A stretch of DNA of 64,000 nucleotides, taken from assembly GCF_964204645.1 (NCBI RefSeq), contig NC_134029.1, positions 15,492,850 to 15,556,849 on the forward strand. Direction: 5' to 3'. Positions 39,921-52,455 of this stretch are shown piece by piece. Under the pieces are notes generated by a model. That model searched no databases and was not told where the DNA came from. It saw only the letters and a list, made by a program, of their open reading frames with translations. Within the stretch, counting starts at the first letter, position 1. Every line of letters starts with the position of its first letter. A program made the translations under genes and the position numbers. This stretch comes from Tubulanus polymorphus. Taxonomy: Eukaryota; Nemertea; Palaeonemertea; Tubulaniformes; Tubulanidae.

Positions 39921-40288
39921 TTTCTAGTAAGAAAACCTTAGCTAAACTGTTTGGAATTCTTCCAGATAAAGATTATTCAAGTATTTATACTTATAAAAAA
40001 ATATAATACCTTTTACACACTTTTATATCTATTGCAATTTAATTGACCCAACAAAAACTTTCGAGGCAACTAAACATACAATTTGTAAATCTATTTATTG
40101 AATATTTTACCATTAAAAATGTCAAACTATTTGGAACGCAAATAAATTATAATTTAACTGAATATGATTTTAAACCTTGTATTCCACAATTTACTAATTT
40201 TAGATTAGAAATAAGAAATCATAATGGATATTTGATTGATTTAAATAATTTTCCTGTAATTTATGAATTAGTAAGATGTAAAGAATAA
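39921..40288 (+). pseudogene. penton-like protein fragment (copy 3)
   Basis: It matches the C-terminal two thirds of the 25361 gene (LRKTLAKLFGILPDKDY-like, CDFKPCIPxFxNF and RNHNGYLIDLNNFPVIYEL). It is truncated at the left by the junction with host DNA and frameshifted near 40000-40095. Confidence 0.85.
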
Positions 40289-40327
40289 GATTAATAAGAC
40301 GTAAAGAGTATTTTTTGATATATAAAT

Positions 40328-40878
40328 ATGAATATAACAGTAGGACCGAGTATATGTTTTGGACTTGATTTTAAACGTGAGAAAGAAATGAAATTTGATA
40401 TTAATGATGTAATAACACATATTAAAAATATTGCATTTTCTAATGAAACAACATTTGAAATTCTTTAAGATTTTATGAATTAGATGAAGTTTTTATAATA
40501 GATGATATTAAAAGAATAATAACTGCAATATATAAAAATGAATTTAATTATATTATAAATGTTGAAATAATTATAAATATGATAACTAAATATTTTGAAG
40601 ATAACTAAAATATGATAACTAAATATTTTGTAATTTTTTTTGATATATAAACGAGTTATAATAAGTGGATAATAACTGGATTATATAATGGAGCATTACT
40701 ATCAGTGGGAACAGTTGGTTATACAATGTTATTGAAGAAAGTATTCAAAATAGGAAATATTAATGTTGATAGATTTGATATAAATGATATTTTAAGATTA
40801 ACGTTAGCAATTACTTTATTTAATTCAACAATTGATTATTTAGATAAACAAAAACATATTCATCCTATTAACGCGTAA
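40328..40878 (+). pseudogene. 116-aa and 73-aa protein genes (copy 3), decayed
   Basis: MNITVGPSICFGLDF starts at 40328 and the frame soon breaks near 40465. From about 40652 the 73-aa membrane protein follows, but its start codon is ACG and its frame is otherwise largely kept (LTLAITLFNSTIDYL). Confidence 0.8.
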
Positions 40879-40894
40879 TTTTTTTACTAAATAA

Positions 40895-41780
40895 ATGGCA
40901 TCTGCAATTATAACTATCATAGGATCGGCAATTGTTAACGCTTTAGCATTTACTGGCAGGGGTTATTTATTTAAGCATATTGATAAAAATGGTTCAGTAT
41001 CAGAACAAAGAAGACATAACTTAGCATTAGAGAAATATATTAAAGTTGCAGAAGAATATAGAGAAAAGAGACAAAATTATATGGAATTAGTATTATCAAT
41101 AAAGAATTATATAATCAGAAAATTTTACGTAGAGATTTTCAATCAGTCGATGATGCTATGAGTTTATATAACGCAGTAACAAATAAAGAAAAATTACATC
41201 TATGTAAAACTACAATATCAGATTATTATACCCCAAGTATTGAACAGAAGAAATATGAAATAATATGGTTTTTAGGTTGAACTGTTATTGTTATATTTGT
41301 TGCATATAGATTTACAAATTAATTATATATGATTTTTTGTTAAATAAATGGATGATAAAGTTGATAATAATGATATTATTCCTCGTGATATCAATAATAC
41401 TGAATCAAAATTATATTTGGAAAAGCAAATGTTAGAATTTGAAAATGATTCAAAAGTTAAAAAGAAAAATATTTAAAAAGCAAAGTTATATATTATTTTA
41501 TTATAAGTGGTTCGGTTACAATTAGTTCGGTAATAACATTTTAGCAATATTTTCACCATTAACACCTTTAGCTATCTCAATTGGTGTGCTAGTTTTAAGT
41601 TCAAGCGTATTAACCGGAATAAGTTCAAAATTGAATATAAAAAGTAATAACGAAAAAATTAAATCTAATATAAAATAAATTAATAAATTAAAAAATACAT
41701 TATATTATATTATTAGTATAAATGGTAAAATAACAATTGAAGAACAAGATAAATTATTAAAAGAATTAATAAATTATTAA
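40895..41780 (+). pseudogene. 140-aa and 138-aa membrane protein genes (copy 3), decayed
   Basis: The 140-aa homologue runs from 40895 to about 41321, with a shift near 41090 and a TGA near 41278. The 138-aa homologue starts at 41348 in AAATAAATGG and is broken at about 41476. Both keep their late-type start motifs. Confidence 0.85.
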
Positions 41781-41795
41781 TTGTTTTATTATATT

Positions 41796-41955
41796 AATGG
41801 TAGGTGGTTTTTCAAAAGCTTTTCAATATAATAAATCAATTAAATATAATATTCCAGCGATATATTTTAATTAAAATATTACATACAAAAATGAAGTTTA
41901 AAATTCATCAATCAATTTAGGGTTTTATGTTACTGAAACTGATAATTTTATTGTT
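41796..41955 (+). pseudogene. 471-aa protein N-terminal fragment (copy 3)
   Basis: It matches the first ~50 residues of the 27622 gene (FSKAFQYNKSIKYNIPAI) with stops, then ends at a deletion junction near 41955. Confidence 0.85.
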
Positions 41956-42075
41956 GGTGTAAGTTATCATACCAAACAAATAGGTGAAGTAAATTTGAAA
42001 TAGAAATTCATTTGAATTACGAAATGCATGTCTCAACTTGTGGTTAGAATTAGAATCAGAACAGTAATTTTCAAT

Positions 42076-42156
42076 ATGAATATATTACCCATCTATGTCT
42101 TTATCTCATTAGTCGTTTTAGTAGTTCTAGTACATAAAGAATATAAAGTAGTTTAA
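42076..42156 (+). CDS. micro-ORF: 26-aa hydrophobic peptide
   Basis: MNILPIYVFISLVVLVVLVH followed by KEYKVV would be a single membrane segment with a basic tail. It lies just past a deletion junction, and no homologue was seen in the other copies, so chance is quite possible. Confidence 0.25.
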   Translation: MNILPIYVFISLVVLVVLVHKEYKVV

Positions 42157-42305
42157 ACATATAGAATAAAAAAGAATAATTTTTATATGTATTTATATTT
42201 ATATTTGTTTAAGACTAATAGAAATTTGTCTTTTTTATAATATTCATGTATCTCACAGATTTATTTCATAAATTTGATTCAGTAATGACAATATAATAAT
42301 CAGAG

Positions 42306-42308
<3 letters not shown>

Positions 42309-42391
<83 letters not shown>
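42309..42391. repeat. (AT)n microsatellite
   Basis: About 40 uninterrupted AT dinucleotides. Confidence 0.98.
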
Positions 42392-42394
<3 letters not shown>

Positions 42395-42504
42395 TTAAAA
42401 TAATAATAATATTTATTTATCGTTTCAATAATGATGAATGTCATCGATTCATTCATCTCAGAGACTATATATGTACTAAAATAATAATAAAAATAATACT
42501 AAAA

Positions 42505-42950
42505 ATCTAATGTTTTCTCTAAAATCTTTCACAATCGAATTATATTTTCGATTTAAAACCCATGTTGTTATCCCAAAATGTCTCCCAGAGAAAGCTAGAT
42601 AACAGCTAGTTCACTTTCTCTAACTTTTGAATCATGTAAATTTGCACAATCATCTACAATAAATAATGTATTTGTTCCTTTATAAATATCTAATGCAATT
42701 TTCATACAATTATCTAAGTTATTCTTTACACATCTTTAAGTAGGATTTAATATAATAAATCTTTTATCTTTAAAAACTATATCTCTATTATACGTTTCAT
42801 TCATTTCATAAGTGGGACATAATAATATTTTATTATCAAAATGATTCTTATAAACAGTTTCTAACAAATCTAATATAATGTTTTACCACAGTTGGTTACT
42901 CCAGTTATTAACATATTATGTGGTACTAATATAAATCAATCTTTATTCAT
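42505..42950 (-). pseudogene. packaging ATPase (copy 3), decayed
   Basis: Near-identical to 33300-33741 on the minus strand, including the Walker A and B regions, with several small indels and stops. Confidence 0.85.
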
Positions 42951-43365
42951 TTACTCTTTTAATTTTACTAGATAAAATCCATTCATTAGATTTATCATCA
43001 TATCCTTTAAATTTCACCAGAGAATATTTCTTACCACGTAATGTTTTTGTTTTCAATACATTTTCTATTTTGTATTCTATATCATCTGGATTTGGTACAA
43101 GTGATAATTCTTGTTAATAGAAATAACCTAATATTTCTTCATCTTTTAGATCTTCTAATTTATAAACAAATGGTTTAGTTAATATTATTTTTCTATTTTA
43201 AATATTTCTGTAGTAAAATTTGGAGTATAACCTTTATAAAATGTTTTTCGAGATTTAGATATTCTAACATGTTGTCCTATTTTAAATTTAGGTTCTCCGA
43301 AATCATGTGTAACAAACGCACTATAAAAATTATTCGAAATAACTTCTGAATTATCTTTTTTAGCA

Positions 43366-45133
43366 TTGGTTGACGTCTATGACGTCATGCCAATGCTAGT
43401 AAAATGGATCGAAAATAGTAGTACGAAAAAATAGCGCCGACTCTTCTCATTTTCATAGTAACTTCAAATTGTCACTCCGTTCACGTAAAACATTAGAAAC
43501 AGCTGAAAATGACTATAAAAAAATGTTTCAATTATTCCCCACAACATAGCGTCGCCAGATTTGTGATTTAATGGTCCAAAAAATTATTCGATCGCATTTT
43601 TCTCGTTCATTATCTGGTAGATGAGAGCGGGTTAAACAATCGCGTAGCGATATGTCCGCATTGACATTGGCAGTAAAGAATGGGGAACAGCCGCTTCTGA
43701 ATAGTAAAAAATAAAATTATGTACCTCCGGTTTATAAATATCACAGTGGGATATCACTGTTATTCCAACTATCAGTATCCATGGAATTATTTGGGATTCA
43801 TTCTCAGCGTCAGAATACGTATTTCTAGAGCAGTGGAACGGCAGCCTACTCGTGACTGAAACGATCGTGCGGGAACGCCTTTACTAAAGTTAAAAAAGTT
43901 TCATGATGACACGAAACGGTAGGCTACCACCCTGATACGATATCACCAATAAAGATAGATCATTTCATTCAATTTTACCAGAGTTCTTTATTGGAGGAAA
44001 ATATCATTGTTAAGTACGCCGAGAACAACCATGTTGTATCATCAATCAGTTGACTGGCATTGTAAAATTCGATTCGGCTATATTCTAATATAAGTTTTCA
44101 CTTTAGGGACGCGCTACCCGCCTGCTGCGCACTCATACGGTGGTAGCACCCTCTTACGCACTCGGCAGAGATTCGCTTTGTAATGCGCGCCGGGCGGGAA
44201 AAATACCTTTTATTATCTTTTCCATGCGTTAAACAACAGTGATTGAATTTACGCGTTGTTTGTCGTAAATTGCAATATTGCGATGGTTATTTGCCGCTGC
44301 TGTAGTTTTTTTGGAATTGAATCGAGCGGCCTCGGTAGCTCAGTGAGATAAGGCTTGATGCTGTTGAATCCACTAACAATGCTGAGTGACAAGTGGGTTC
44401 GAGTCCTGCTGGCTGTGAACAGTGTGCGGGCAACACTTCAAAGGCCGTAGCGTCGTGAGGTTAAATGAACAATCCAATAGGAATAGTCTTGGGAAACCAA
44501 GATCAAAACGACGTACATAAAGCCAAACAAACAAAAAGACAAACAAACAATCATCAGCCGGCCTCAGTGACACCAACGCCGGCATCGTTCTCTGCGACGT
44601 TTTGCATGCGTGCATGTAGTCAGTAACCTGACGGTGGTTTAGTTTCACGATCGGATATTTTCACAAGCCCATCCGATTATAAAAAGCTTACCACCAACGA
44701 TTAGGTAACTAGCTAGGAGCTCTAAGATAAGAGGGTCTTGCAATTGCATTCAGAAAAATCTTTCTGTTTTTCTTTTCATTATTCAGTGGGGCCTAACAGT
44801 TCATGCGTAAAAATGGGTTTTTGTATCCAAATCTTGATTGATATAAATATCTTGGCTGGGACATGATGGAAAACATCAGAATAAACTAGTTTCGTCTTTT
44901 TAACAGAATCGCATTAATGAGAATTAACAGTACAAATAGCCTAGGTTAAATCGTTCGGCAAAAAATAAATTCATTTTCAGGTATAAAATCGTACTAGACA
45001 AATAGACCTTTAAGTCTGTGGTCCTCCCAATCAACATCGTCATAGAAGATTTGCCGGCAGATGTAAAACGTTGTAACCACTTAATACCACAGTATAATCT
45101 ACCAATGCTTCAAGGCCCATGGGCCTCTTGTTT
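43366..45133. mobile_element. 1.8-kb repeat insertion in integrase, containing a SINE
   Basis: The limits are set by where integrase homology stops and resumes. The left end has AGCATTGGTTGACGTC and TGACGTCATGCCAATGCT (an inverted pair). The right end is AAGGCCCATGGGCCTCTTG, containing the palindrome GGCCCATGGGCC. A terminal hairpin without TIRs would fit a Helitron/HINE-like element, but this is not proven. Confidence 0.6.
44325..44535 (+). repeat. tRNA-derived SINE
   Basis: A-box-like TAGCTCAGTGAG (44336-44347) and B-box GGTTCGAGTCC (44396-44406) lie at tRNA-like spacing in a head that resembles a tRNA with a long variable arm. A unique body and an A/C-rich tail (AAAGCCAAACAAACAAA) follow. 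It is a Pol III-type retroposon rather than a working tRNA gene. Confidence 0.75.
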
Positions 45134-45739
45134 CTAGCTTGTATAGGTTTTATACCAATACTTGAATGTTTAGAATTATTATAACCTTTCACTAAATCAT
45201 CTAATATATCGATATATTTATAAATACTCTACATCATTATCAGATAATAATTTTTTTAAATGTTTATTATAAAATTCTTTACCTTCATCAAATTGTATCT
45301 TTTCTGGAATAGCTTCTTTAAATATATTTTTAAAAGCATTTGTTACTTCTATACCAGTTTTATTTTTGATTGGTATACTCCATGCGTATCTACTGAATAT
45401 ATCTATAACATTTAATATCCAAAAATATCCTTTGATATATTCTCCTAAGTTCTTCATATCTATTAAATCTGCTTGCCATTGTTGATCAGTATATGAAACA
45501 ATAACTTTTCTCGTTAAATAGTTTTTATCCATTTTCTTATGGATTTGATATGTTGGTTGATTTTGTAACCATAATCTTAGTTCACTATATTTTATATTTT
45601 CTTTATCAGATTTTATTCCCATAATTCTGAAACGCTTGAATATGATGATACTTCACTCTATGGGTTATAATATAAATCTCTTAAATATTGTTCTTTTTTC
45701 ATATTTTAATCCATTAATAATAATCTTGATTTATTTTAT

Positions 45740-45955
45740 CTATAGTCATTTTTTAAATCAGTATATAATTTATTTTCATCATTACTTGGAATTACTCGGA
45801 TACATAACTTAGAACAACATTTTACTATTCCATCTCGAATAGAATCATTTATTCGAGCTAATCTTGCTTCTTCATATATTTTAAGATATTTTATTACTTT
45901 TTCTCATTACTTTTTCTGATTTCATATTATCTAATTCTTGAAAAGTTATTATTCT
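45740..45955 (-). pseudogene. 200-aa protein fragment (copy 3)
   Basis: It matches the middle of the 35197 gene (LYSDLKND-, IVKCxSKLC- and ARLARINDSI-type residues) with stops. It ends at the junction near 45955. Confidence 0.75.
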
Positions 45956-45959
45956 ATAA

Positions 45960-47060
45960 TATGTATATTATTTAATTGCACGTCAGATATAATATAAATG
46001 TGCATTTTGAAATTTTAAGCTTCCTTTTTTCTTTGTCATGAACAATTGTATTACATCTTTTGTATTTTGTAATTTTTTCCCAGAACCATGTAATAAGTTA
46101 TCCTCTGTTGTTCTAAAATCTAACCATAATGCATATTCATTACCGGTATAATAATCAATTTGATTAATATTACAATTTTCAGATGATTTTACTTTTTCAT
46201 TCATAAAATGTTTTCTAATTTCTGGCCATTGATCTATCATTCTCATTCCTTGACAAAATATTTTATTTGCTATGCCTTCGATAGTTATTTCTACTTTTGT
46301 TATTTCAGAATTATAATACTTATCAACCTGTATTGCGCCATTAGAATATGTTGCAATGGTAAAAAATATTTGAAAAGAGTTTGAATTGAGTTAGCAATAT
46401 TTTCATCAGTTACTGTATCATATTCTAAACATATTCGATAATTTATAGCTCATATCTTTAACAACGCTAGATAATACAATTTCCTTTACAGGAGCAAATG
46501 TTATTTCGAATATAACATCTTCTTGAATTGAATATTTATACAAAGGTGCATTATTATTTATCAATTCAAAATCTAATGGAATTTTATATTTGCTTCCATA
46601 AATATTTTTTATCAAATTATCTGTGGTACGAGTTACTATTGCGTCATTAGCTCCTGATCTTACTTTATTTTGGTTTTCTGATTGGATGCCTCGAAATATC
46701 ATATTATTTCTATTTTCTTTAGTTAACCATAAATCTTTGTAATGCATAAATAGATCATAATCATCTAATGAGAAAAACTGTTTCTGGACCAATCTTTATA
46801 GTTAATTTTTTAATCAAATATCTTCCAACATTATCGACAACATAATTATTATTGTTACCGGTTATTTTTATATCAGCTGATAAATAAATACTATTTGGAA
46901 CATAAAAAGTATTTTGTGTTAATCTGGGGATTCTAACATATAAAGTTTCATCGGGATTACTATTAGAAGGATTATGATGAATTATATGATGAGATCTTTC
47001 TGCTTTAATAGCATTAGATATTCTATGATTCTTAGAAGGACTTATATAACTCCCACTCAT
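45960..47060 (-). pseudogene. major capsid protein (copy 4), frameshifted, C-terminus lost at the junction
   Basis: It is homologous throughout to 30652-31898, with its late-type start motif intact at 47060. Frames change near 46780, 46425 and 46250; the 30918 deletion of the other copy is not shared at the same base. The C-terminal residues run into the copy 3 junction. Confidence 0.85.
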
Positions 47061-47084
47061 TTATTTAACAAAAAAATTAATTAT

Positions 47085-48562
47085 TTATTTTTGATTATGT
47101 TTATTTTTTATATTGTTTTCTTGATATTTTTTGATATCATATTCACTAACCCAAAAATAATTGCACTTACAACTGTAATTAAAAATAAAATAATATGTTC
47201 TGCAGCAAAGTTAATAATGTTTCCTGCAGATTTCAATATAAAACCAACAATTGATGCAATAACTCCGGGTAATGCTGCAGCAGATTTTTTAGATAGTTCC
47301 CATAAATATTTTGCTAATTTTTATAAACCATCCTTAACTTTATCTTGTATAGAATTATTATCATTCAGGGGTTTATCCGGTTTATTGGGAGTAGGAGTAG
47401 ATTTCAGTGAATTTGATATACCTAAACCTATTGTTGTAAATACCATAGTTACAGCTGTTAGAATTGAAAGAATTGTTATACCTTCTAATCTAAATACTAA
47501 TTTTATTCTATCTTTTAATGATATTTCAGAATTTGGTTTTATCAACAAATCTTTAAAAATAACTTTTAATCTATTAATATTATAATCATGTGATTTTAAT
47601 GATAATTTAATTTCTTCGTTTTGTAATTCTATGTTTTATTTTGAATTATCAATTTCTTTTTCTAAACGTAATTCTTTTTGCCTATATTCTATTTCATCAA
47701 TTACTTGTCGTTCTAAATCAGACTTTAATTGTTCTATTTCTTTAATTTTATCAGTTCTATCTTTTTGTAAAGTTCTAATTTTAAAATCTCTTATACTTTT
47801 ATCATGCGCAATTTTATCAGATGCAAGTCTTATACTAATAATCTCTCTAATTGCTTTATCAGAAAATATATCTAAATCTTCTAATTCTTGATCTGTTGCA
47901 TCAAGTAATCCATTTGGTAAAAGTTTTTCAGTTTGAACTTCGTTTGATTTAAGTTTACCAGAAGTTGTTTCTGTTTCTGAATTTTTATTGATTATTTTTA
48001 ATAAGTCATCAATTCTTTGACTAAATTCTGTTATATTATCATCTCTCTCTTTTTGTGTAACATCAGTTATTTCATTACTATTACTTATTCTCCTAATTCT
48101 AAATGTTTCTCAATTTTTCAAAGTTGATTCTGCTAATATTTTATTTGGTCTTGTCCTTTGATTAGTGATATTAATATAATAATCACCATCCAAATGATAA
48201 TAATATTTACCTTTTAAAAGTTTTAAATTTCCTACTAAACGTTCAGCATCTTTATCATTTATATTATTCCCAAATCTTTCAAATATAGGTTTGAATTTAT
48301 AAATATATTCATTATATTCTTATCTTTTTTTTACTAAATTTGGATTTACATTTTCGGGATTTATTTGCGATCAAGTTCTTCTATCATATTCATCTGTTGA
48401 TGGGGCTTTAGAATCACTATCTGCTAAATTAGAATTACGCGCTGATGAATTATCATCATCAATATCAGTTTCATTTAAATTGCGTTGTGATTCATCAGGT
48501 ATAAATCCTTTATTATTATTTCCCATTTCTCCCATTTCATAAGCTTCTCCACCTTCTGCCAT
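47085..48562 (-). pseudogene. coiled-coil / membrane protein (copy 4), frameshifted
   Basis: It starts MAEGGEAYEMGEMGNNNKG at 48562. It keeps a lysine codon where the 29054 gene has TAA, proving that the two parts are one gene. It is broken by stops near 48370 and 48325 and indels in the coiled-coil region and near 47330. It has one 26-bp repeat unit instead of four. Confidence 0.85.
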
Positions 48563-48578
48563 TTACATAATAAAAAAA

Positions 48579-49774
48579 TTAAAATTTAAAATATAATATT
48601 CCTCCGATTACAATTCCTATACAAGTTATAGCTAATTTAGCATTTTCATGGGATTTATTATCATCATCAGTTTTAATTATTTGATGTTGAATAATATCAG
48701 TTTTACCATTTTCTGTAGTATTGTAATCTTTTATTTTAGAATCATTATTCAATTTAATATTCTTAGTTTTAGTTTCTGTTGATTGAATATGTTTTTTATT
48801 TTTTTCACGTACCATTAATTTTGGAGCAGTGATAATCTATTTACTTATATCATTCAATCCAAATGAATTATTTATTGTCGCAGTCTTAATTAAATTATTA
48901 TAACCAATTATATTTCCCATCTTTAATACTAAATCATTAGAAATAATTAATAGATTAGGGCATTAAATTGTTTCTGCGCATCGAATGAAGTGTTATCACT
49001 TTCAACTATTGGGGATATTGTTTCAACTTGAGCGCCTAGAATACATATCAAATAAGTTCTAATAGATTGATTTATTCTTTGTATTCCAGCTTTAGTAAAA
49101 CCTTCACTATTTTCTAAAATGAAATTAATCCATCCTTTATTGTTTTGTTGTTGTATATTATTATAATATTTTGGTAATTCATTCCAATTTAGTGTTCTTA
49201 TATCTGAATTTGTTATTATTTTACCAAATTCTTTAGTATGTAATATTCCTAATCCACCCATTGTACCAATTTTTGCTCTAAAATCGTTATTTGAATTAAT
49301 ATTAAATTCATTACATATTTTATAAAACTTAGAAAAATTAATATTATTATTTAGTTCATTAAAATATTTTGAACCTGGTAAAGGACATTCTAATTCATCT
49401 AATATTAAATTTATTTGAAAATATGTATGAAATCTAAAAAGTGATAACATCAATGGTAAACTTGATCATTCCAACTTATACCACATCCTGTTGTTGCGCA
49501 ATAAACAGCAAAATTTAATTGGTTATGCCAATACTTCATATTAGATTTTAATAACCATTGTTTTTTTTTCATTTAAATTTTTAAAATTAATTGTTTACAC
49601 ATGAAATATATTTTCCATCTTTACATTAAAATTATTAGTTTCAGTAACATAAATTTCTAGATTAGTTAATGAATTTAAAACAAAATTTTTATATGTAATA
49701 TTTTTGTTAAAATCTATTGCAGGAATATTATATTTAATTGATTTATTATATTGGAATGCTTTTGGAAACCCCAT
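48579..49774 (-). pseudogene. 471-aa membrane-anchored protein (copy 4), frameshifted
   Basis: Three frame segments (49774 to ~49455, 49453-48947, 48815-48579) match the 27622 gene. The GC-rich VRHP block is absent. A stretch GGLGILHTKEFGKIITN replaces a differing region of the other copy (SLPCPKKIAEYCALPIPSNS), so the two lineages diverge there. Confidence 0.85.
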
Positions 49775-49790
49775 TTATATAAATGAAAAA

Positions 49791-50224
49791 TTAATAATTT
49801 ATTAATTCTTTTAATAATTTATCTTGTTCTTCAACTGTTATATGACCATTTAAACTTATTATATAATCTAGTGTATTCTTCAATTTATTAATTTCTTTTA
49901 TATTAGTTTTAATTGTTTCTTTATTACTTTTTATATTTAATTTTGAACTTATACCAGTTAAAACACTTGAACTTAATCCTAGCACACCAATTGATATAGC
50001 TAAAGGTGTTAATGGACTGAATATTGCTAGAAATGTTATTACAGAACTAATTGTAACTGAACCACTGATAATAAAATAAAAGATAATTTTACTTTTTAAA
50101 TATTTTTTCTTTTTTATCTATAAGTCACTTTCAAATTCTAATATTTGTTTTTCTAAATATATTTTTAATTTAGTTTTATTTATATCATGAGGAATGATAT
50201 CAATATTATCAACTTTATCATCCA
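49791..50224 (-). pseudogene. 138-aa membrane protein (copy 4), frameshifted
   Basis: It starts at 50224 with the AAATAAATGG motif. The second half (49985-49791) is open and ends KLLKELINY, six residues longer than the 27171 copy. Confidence 0.85.
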
Positions 50225-50246
50225 TTTATTTAGCAAAAAAGAGTTA

Positions 50247-50669
50247 CTAATTAGTATATTCATATGCTACAAATATAACAATAACAGTTCCGCTTAAAAT
50301 CCATATTATTTCATATTTCTGTTGTTCTTTACTTGGGGTATAATAATCTGACAATTTAGGTTTGTATAGATGTAATTTTTCTTTATTGGTTACCGCGTTA
50401 TATAAACTCATTGCATCATCAACTGATTGAAAATCTCTATGTGAAATCTTCTGATCATATAATTCCTTGTTAATATAATCCATATAGTTTTGTCTTTTTT
50501 CTCTATATTCTTCTGCAGCTTTCTTATATTTCTCTAATGCTAAGTTATGTCTTTTTTGTTCTGATAATGATCCATTTTTATCAATATGCTTAAATAGATA
50601 TCCACCACCAGTAAATGCTAAAGCGTTAACAATTGCCGATCTTATAATAGTTATAACTGCAGAAGCCAT
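50247..50669 (-). CDS. Polinton membrane/helical protein, 140 aa, intact
   Basis: This is the only unbroken copy of this family here. It has an N-terminal hydrophobic helix (SAIVNALAFTGGGYLF), KHIDK, a long Ala/Glu/Arg helix (RHNLALEKYKKAAEEYREKR), HRDFQSVDDAMSLYNAVT, a Y-T-P-S-containing linker and a C-terminal membrane segment (IIWILSGTVIVIFVAYEY). It shows the true extent of the broken 26722 gene. Confidence 0.85.
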   Translation of the reverse strand: MASAVITIIRSAIVNALAFTGGGYLFKHIDKNGSLSEQKRHNLALEKYKKAAEEYREKRQNYMDYINKELYDQKISHRDFQSVDDAMSLYNAVTNKEKLHLYKPKLSDYYTPSKEQQKYEIIWILSGTVIVIFVAYEYTN

Positions 50670-50691
50670 TTATTTAGTAAAATAATTACAC

Positions 50692-50914
50692 ATTTATATA
50701 GGAGGAATATATTTTTGTTTTCCAAATAATCAATAGTTAAATTAGATAATGTAACTGCTAATGTTAATTTTAAAATATCATTTATATCAAATCTATCAAC
50801 ATTAACACTTCCCATTTTAAATACTTTTTTTAATACCATTGAATAACCAACAGTTCCAACTGATAGTAAGGCTCCGTTATATAATCCATTTATTATCCAC
50901 TTATTATCACTCAT
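50692..50914 (-). pseudogene. 73-aa membrane protein (copy 4), C-terminal frameshift
   Basis: It is identical or near-identical to the 26476 gene up to TIDYLE, then loses the frame by one base, so the open frame runs on into the next gene's leader. The start motif is kept. Confidence 0.85.
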
Positions 50915-50929
50915 TTATTTATCAAAAAA

Positions 50930-51268
50930 ATTACTATCTTCAAAATATTTAGTTATCTTATTTATGATTATTTCAGCATTTATTTCATTACTACTTTTAT
51001 GATTATCATATATTTTGGAAAATATGTTTTTAATATCATCAATAATTCCATCTTCATTTAATTCATCATTCTTCATTTAATATTCTAAATGTGTTTTAAT
51101 TAAATCAATTACTTTTTCTATATTATAACTTTCTGTATTAATCATTGATGCATTGTTAAATGATTTACGTTTAATATCAGTAATTAGATCATTTAGTTTA
51201 ATTCTCATTTCTTTACCATGTTTAAAATCAAACCCAAAACATATACTCGGTCCAACAGTTATATTCAT
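50930..51268 (-). pseudogene. 116-aa protein (copy 4), truncated
   Basis: MNITVGPSICFGFDF is followed by a diverged helical part and a stop after LIKTHLEY. Matching residues continue to about 50930. Confidence 0.75.
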
Positions 51269-51284
51269 TTATATAGTGAAAAAA

Positions 51285-52045
51285 TTACTCTCTACATCTT
51301 ATAACTAATTCATATATCACAGGAAAGTTATTCAAATGAATTAAATATCCATTATGATTTCTAATTTCTAATCTAAAATTATTAAAACGAGGAATGCATG
51401 GTTTGAAATCACATTCTGTTAAATTATAACTTATTTGCGTTCCAAATTCTTTAACATTCTTCAATGGTAAAATAGTTAATATACTAGAATTAAAAGTTAT
51501 ATCTTTAGTTGCTTCGAATGTTTTTGTTGGATCAATTAAATTGCAATAAATATAAAAGTGTGTAAAAGTCATTAAATTTGAATTACCATCTACGTTTCCT
51601 GTAACAGCATCTGGTGCAATTCCTAGCAATTTAGATAATGGTTTTTTTTACCATAAATGCATGTTGACTTTCATCATATACCTTTATTTTAATTTTATTT
51701 GTGCCATCACTTTTTATAAATCTAATTAAAAATTTATCATCTCTTCTAATTTTCTAACCGTGCTCTTCGATTAATTTCTTGAGCTAGTGTTTCTAAATTA
51801 TATAATCCTGGTTTTAGAATTAGATGAAACCATTTATTTATATTTGTAATATGAATTAAAAAAGTATTATCTTCAATAGTTTTATTCGTTATATTATATA
51901 AAGAATTACATAAACTTATATTTACTAATGTTAAATCTACACAATTCTTAAATTCTCTATCTAATTGTACTAGTAAATTATGTGATTTATAATTTGTAAG
52001 TCTTCTTGAATCAACAAATATTCTGCATTCTTTTAATTCTACAAT
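51285..52045 (-). pseudogene. penton-like protein (copy 4), start codon lost and frameshifted
   Basis: It is homologous to 25361-26104, but the start ATG is ATT (52045) in the otherwise intact AAATAA context. Frameshifts lie near 51755 and 51640. The C-terminal 114 residues are open (51629-51285). Confidence 0.85.
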
Positions 52046-52062
52046 TTATTTTACATATTTTC

Positions 52063-52396
52063 TTATTCGAAATCTATTTCATGGTGCCCTTTTTCATTCT
52101 TACCTTTGTATATGGAATAGAAATCTCCAGAACATAATTCTTCTAGATCTTCACTTGATAATCTATGAAATCTATCTGGTAAATATGTTCTGAATTTATG
52201 TGTATTTCCTTTTAATCCTTCAGTGGATAACTAATTTACTACCATATTTGTTAGTAACTGTATCAATATTTGTAATTAGATATTTCTTATGGATTGTTAA
52301 TTCTTTTAACTTCTTAAACTTATAATCTACTGATTTGACATTTGAAGTATCTTTTATTCTATTTAAGAATTCACTGTGTACTTGTTTACTCTCCAT
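52063..52396 (-). pseudogene. small replication-side protein (copy 4), decayed
   Basis: It is homologous to 24990-25343 (MESKQVHSE-, YLITNIDTVTNKYG- and RFHRLSSEDLEE-type blocks) with indels near 52225 and 52365. Confidence 0.85.
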
Positions 52397-52455
52397 TTTA
52401 ATAACATATTTTTTATTAACATTTATTTTAGAAGTTATTAGATTAATATTTTAAG

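Larger units (their letters stand above)
42943..45702 (-). pseudogene. Polinton integrase (copy 3), split by an insertion
   Basis: The N-terminal half lies at 45133-45702 with its start codon in frame (six A residues after ATG) and includes WQADLIDMKNL and QFDEGKEF. The C-terminal half with the chromodomain lies at 42943-43366. The 1.8-kb repeat at 43366-45133 separates them. Small indels are also present (for example near 45218 and 43195). Confidence 0.88.
39905..45955 (+). mobile_element. Polinton copy 3, deleted and interrupted
   Basis: Gene order follows the complete element: penton fragment, 116-aa, 73-aa, 140-aa, 138-aa and the start of the 471-aa gene (plus strand), then a deletion, then ATPase, integrase and 200-aa gene (minus strand). 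Both ends are missing. A 1.8-kb insertion splits integrase. At about 45956 it abuts an inverted copy. Confidence 0.85.

Noticed and set aside
42076-42156. confident small membrane gene
   Set aside because: No homologue in the other copies; kept only as a low-confidence micro-ORF.
44325-44412. functional tRNA gene
   Set aside because: Box A and B are present but stems are poorly paired and a SINE body and tail follow, so it was called tRNA-derived.
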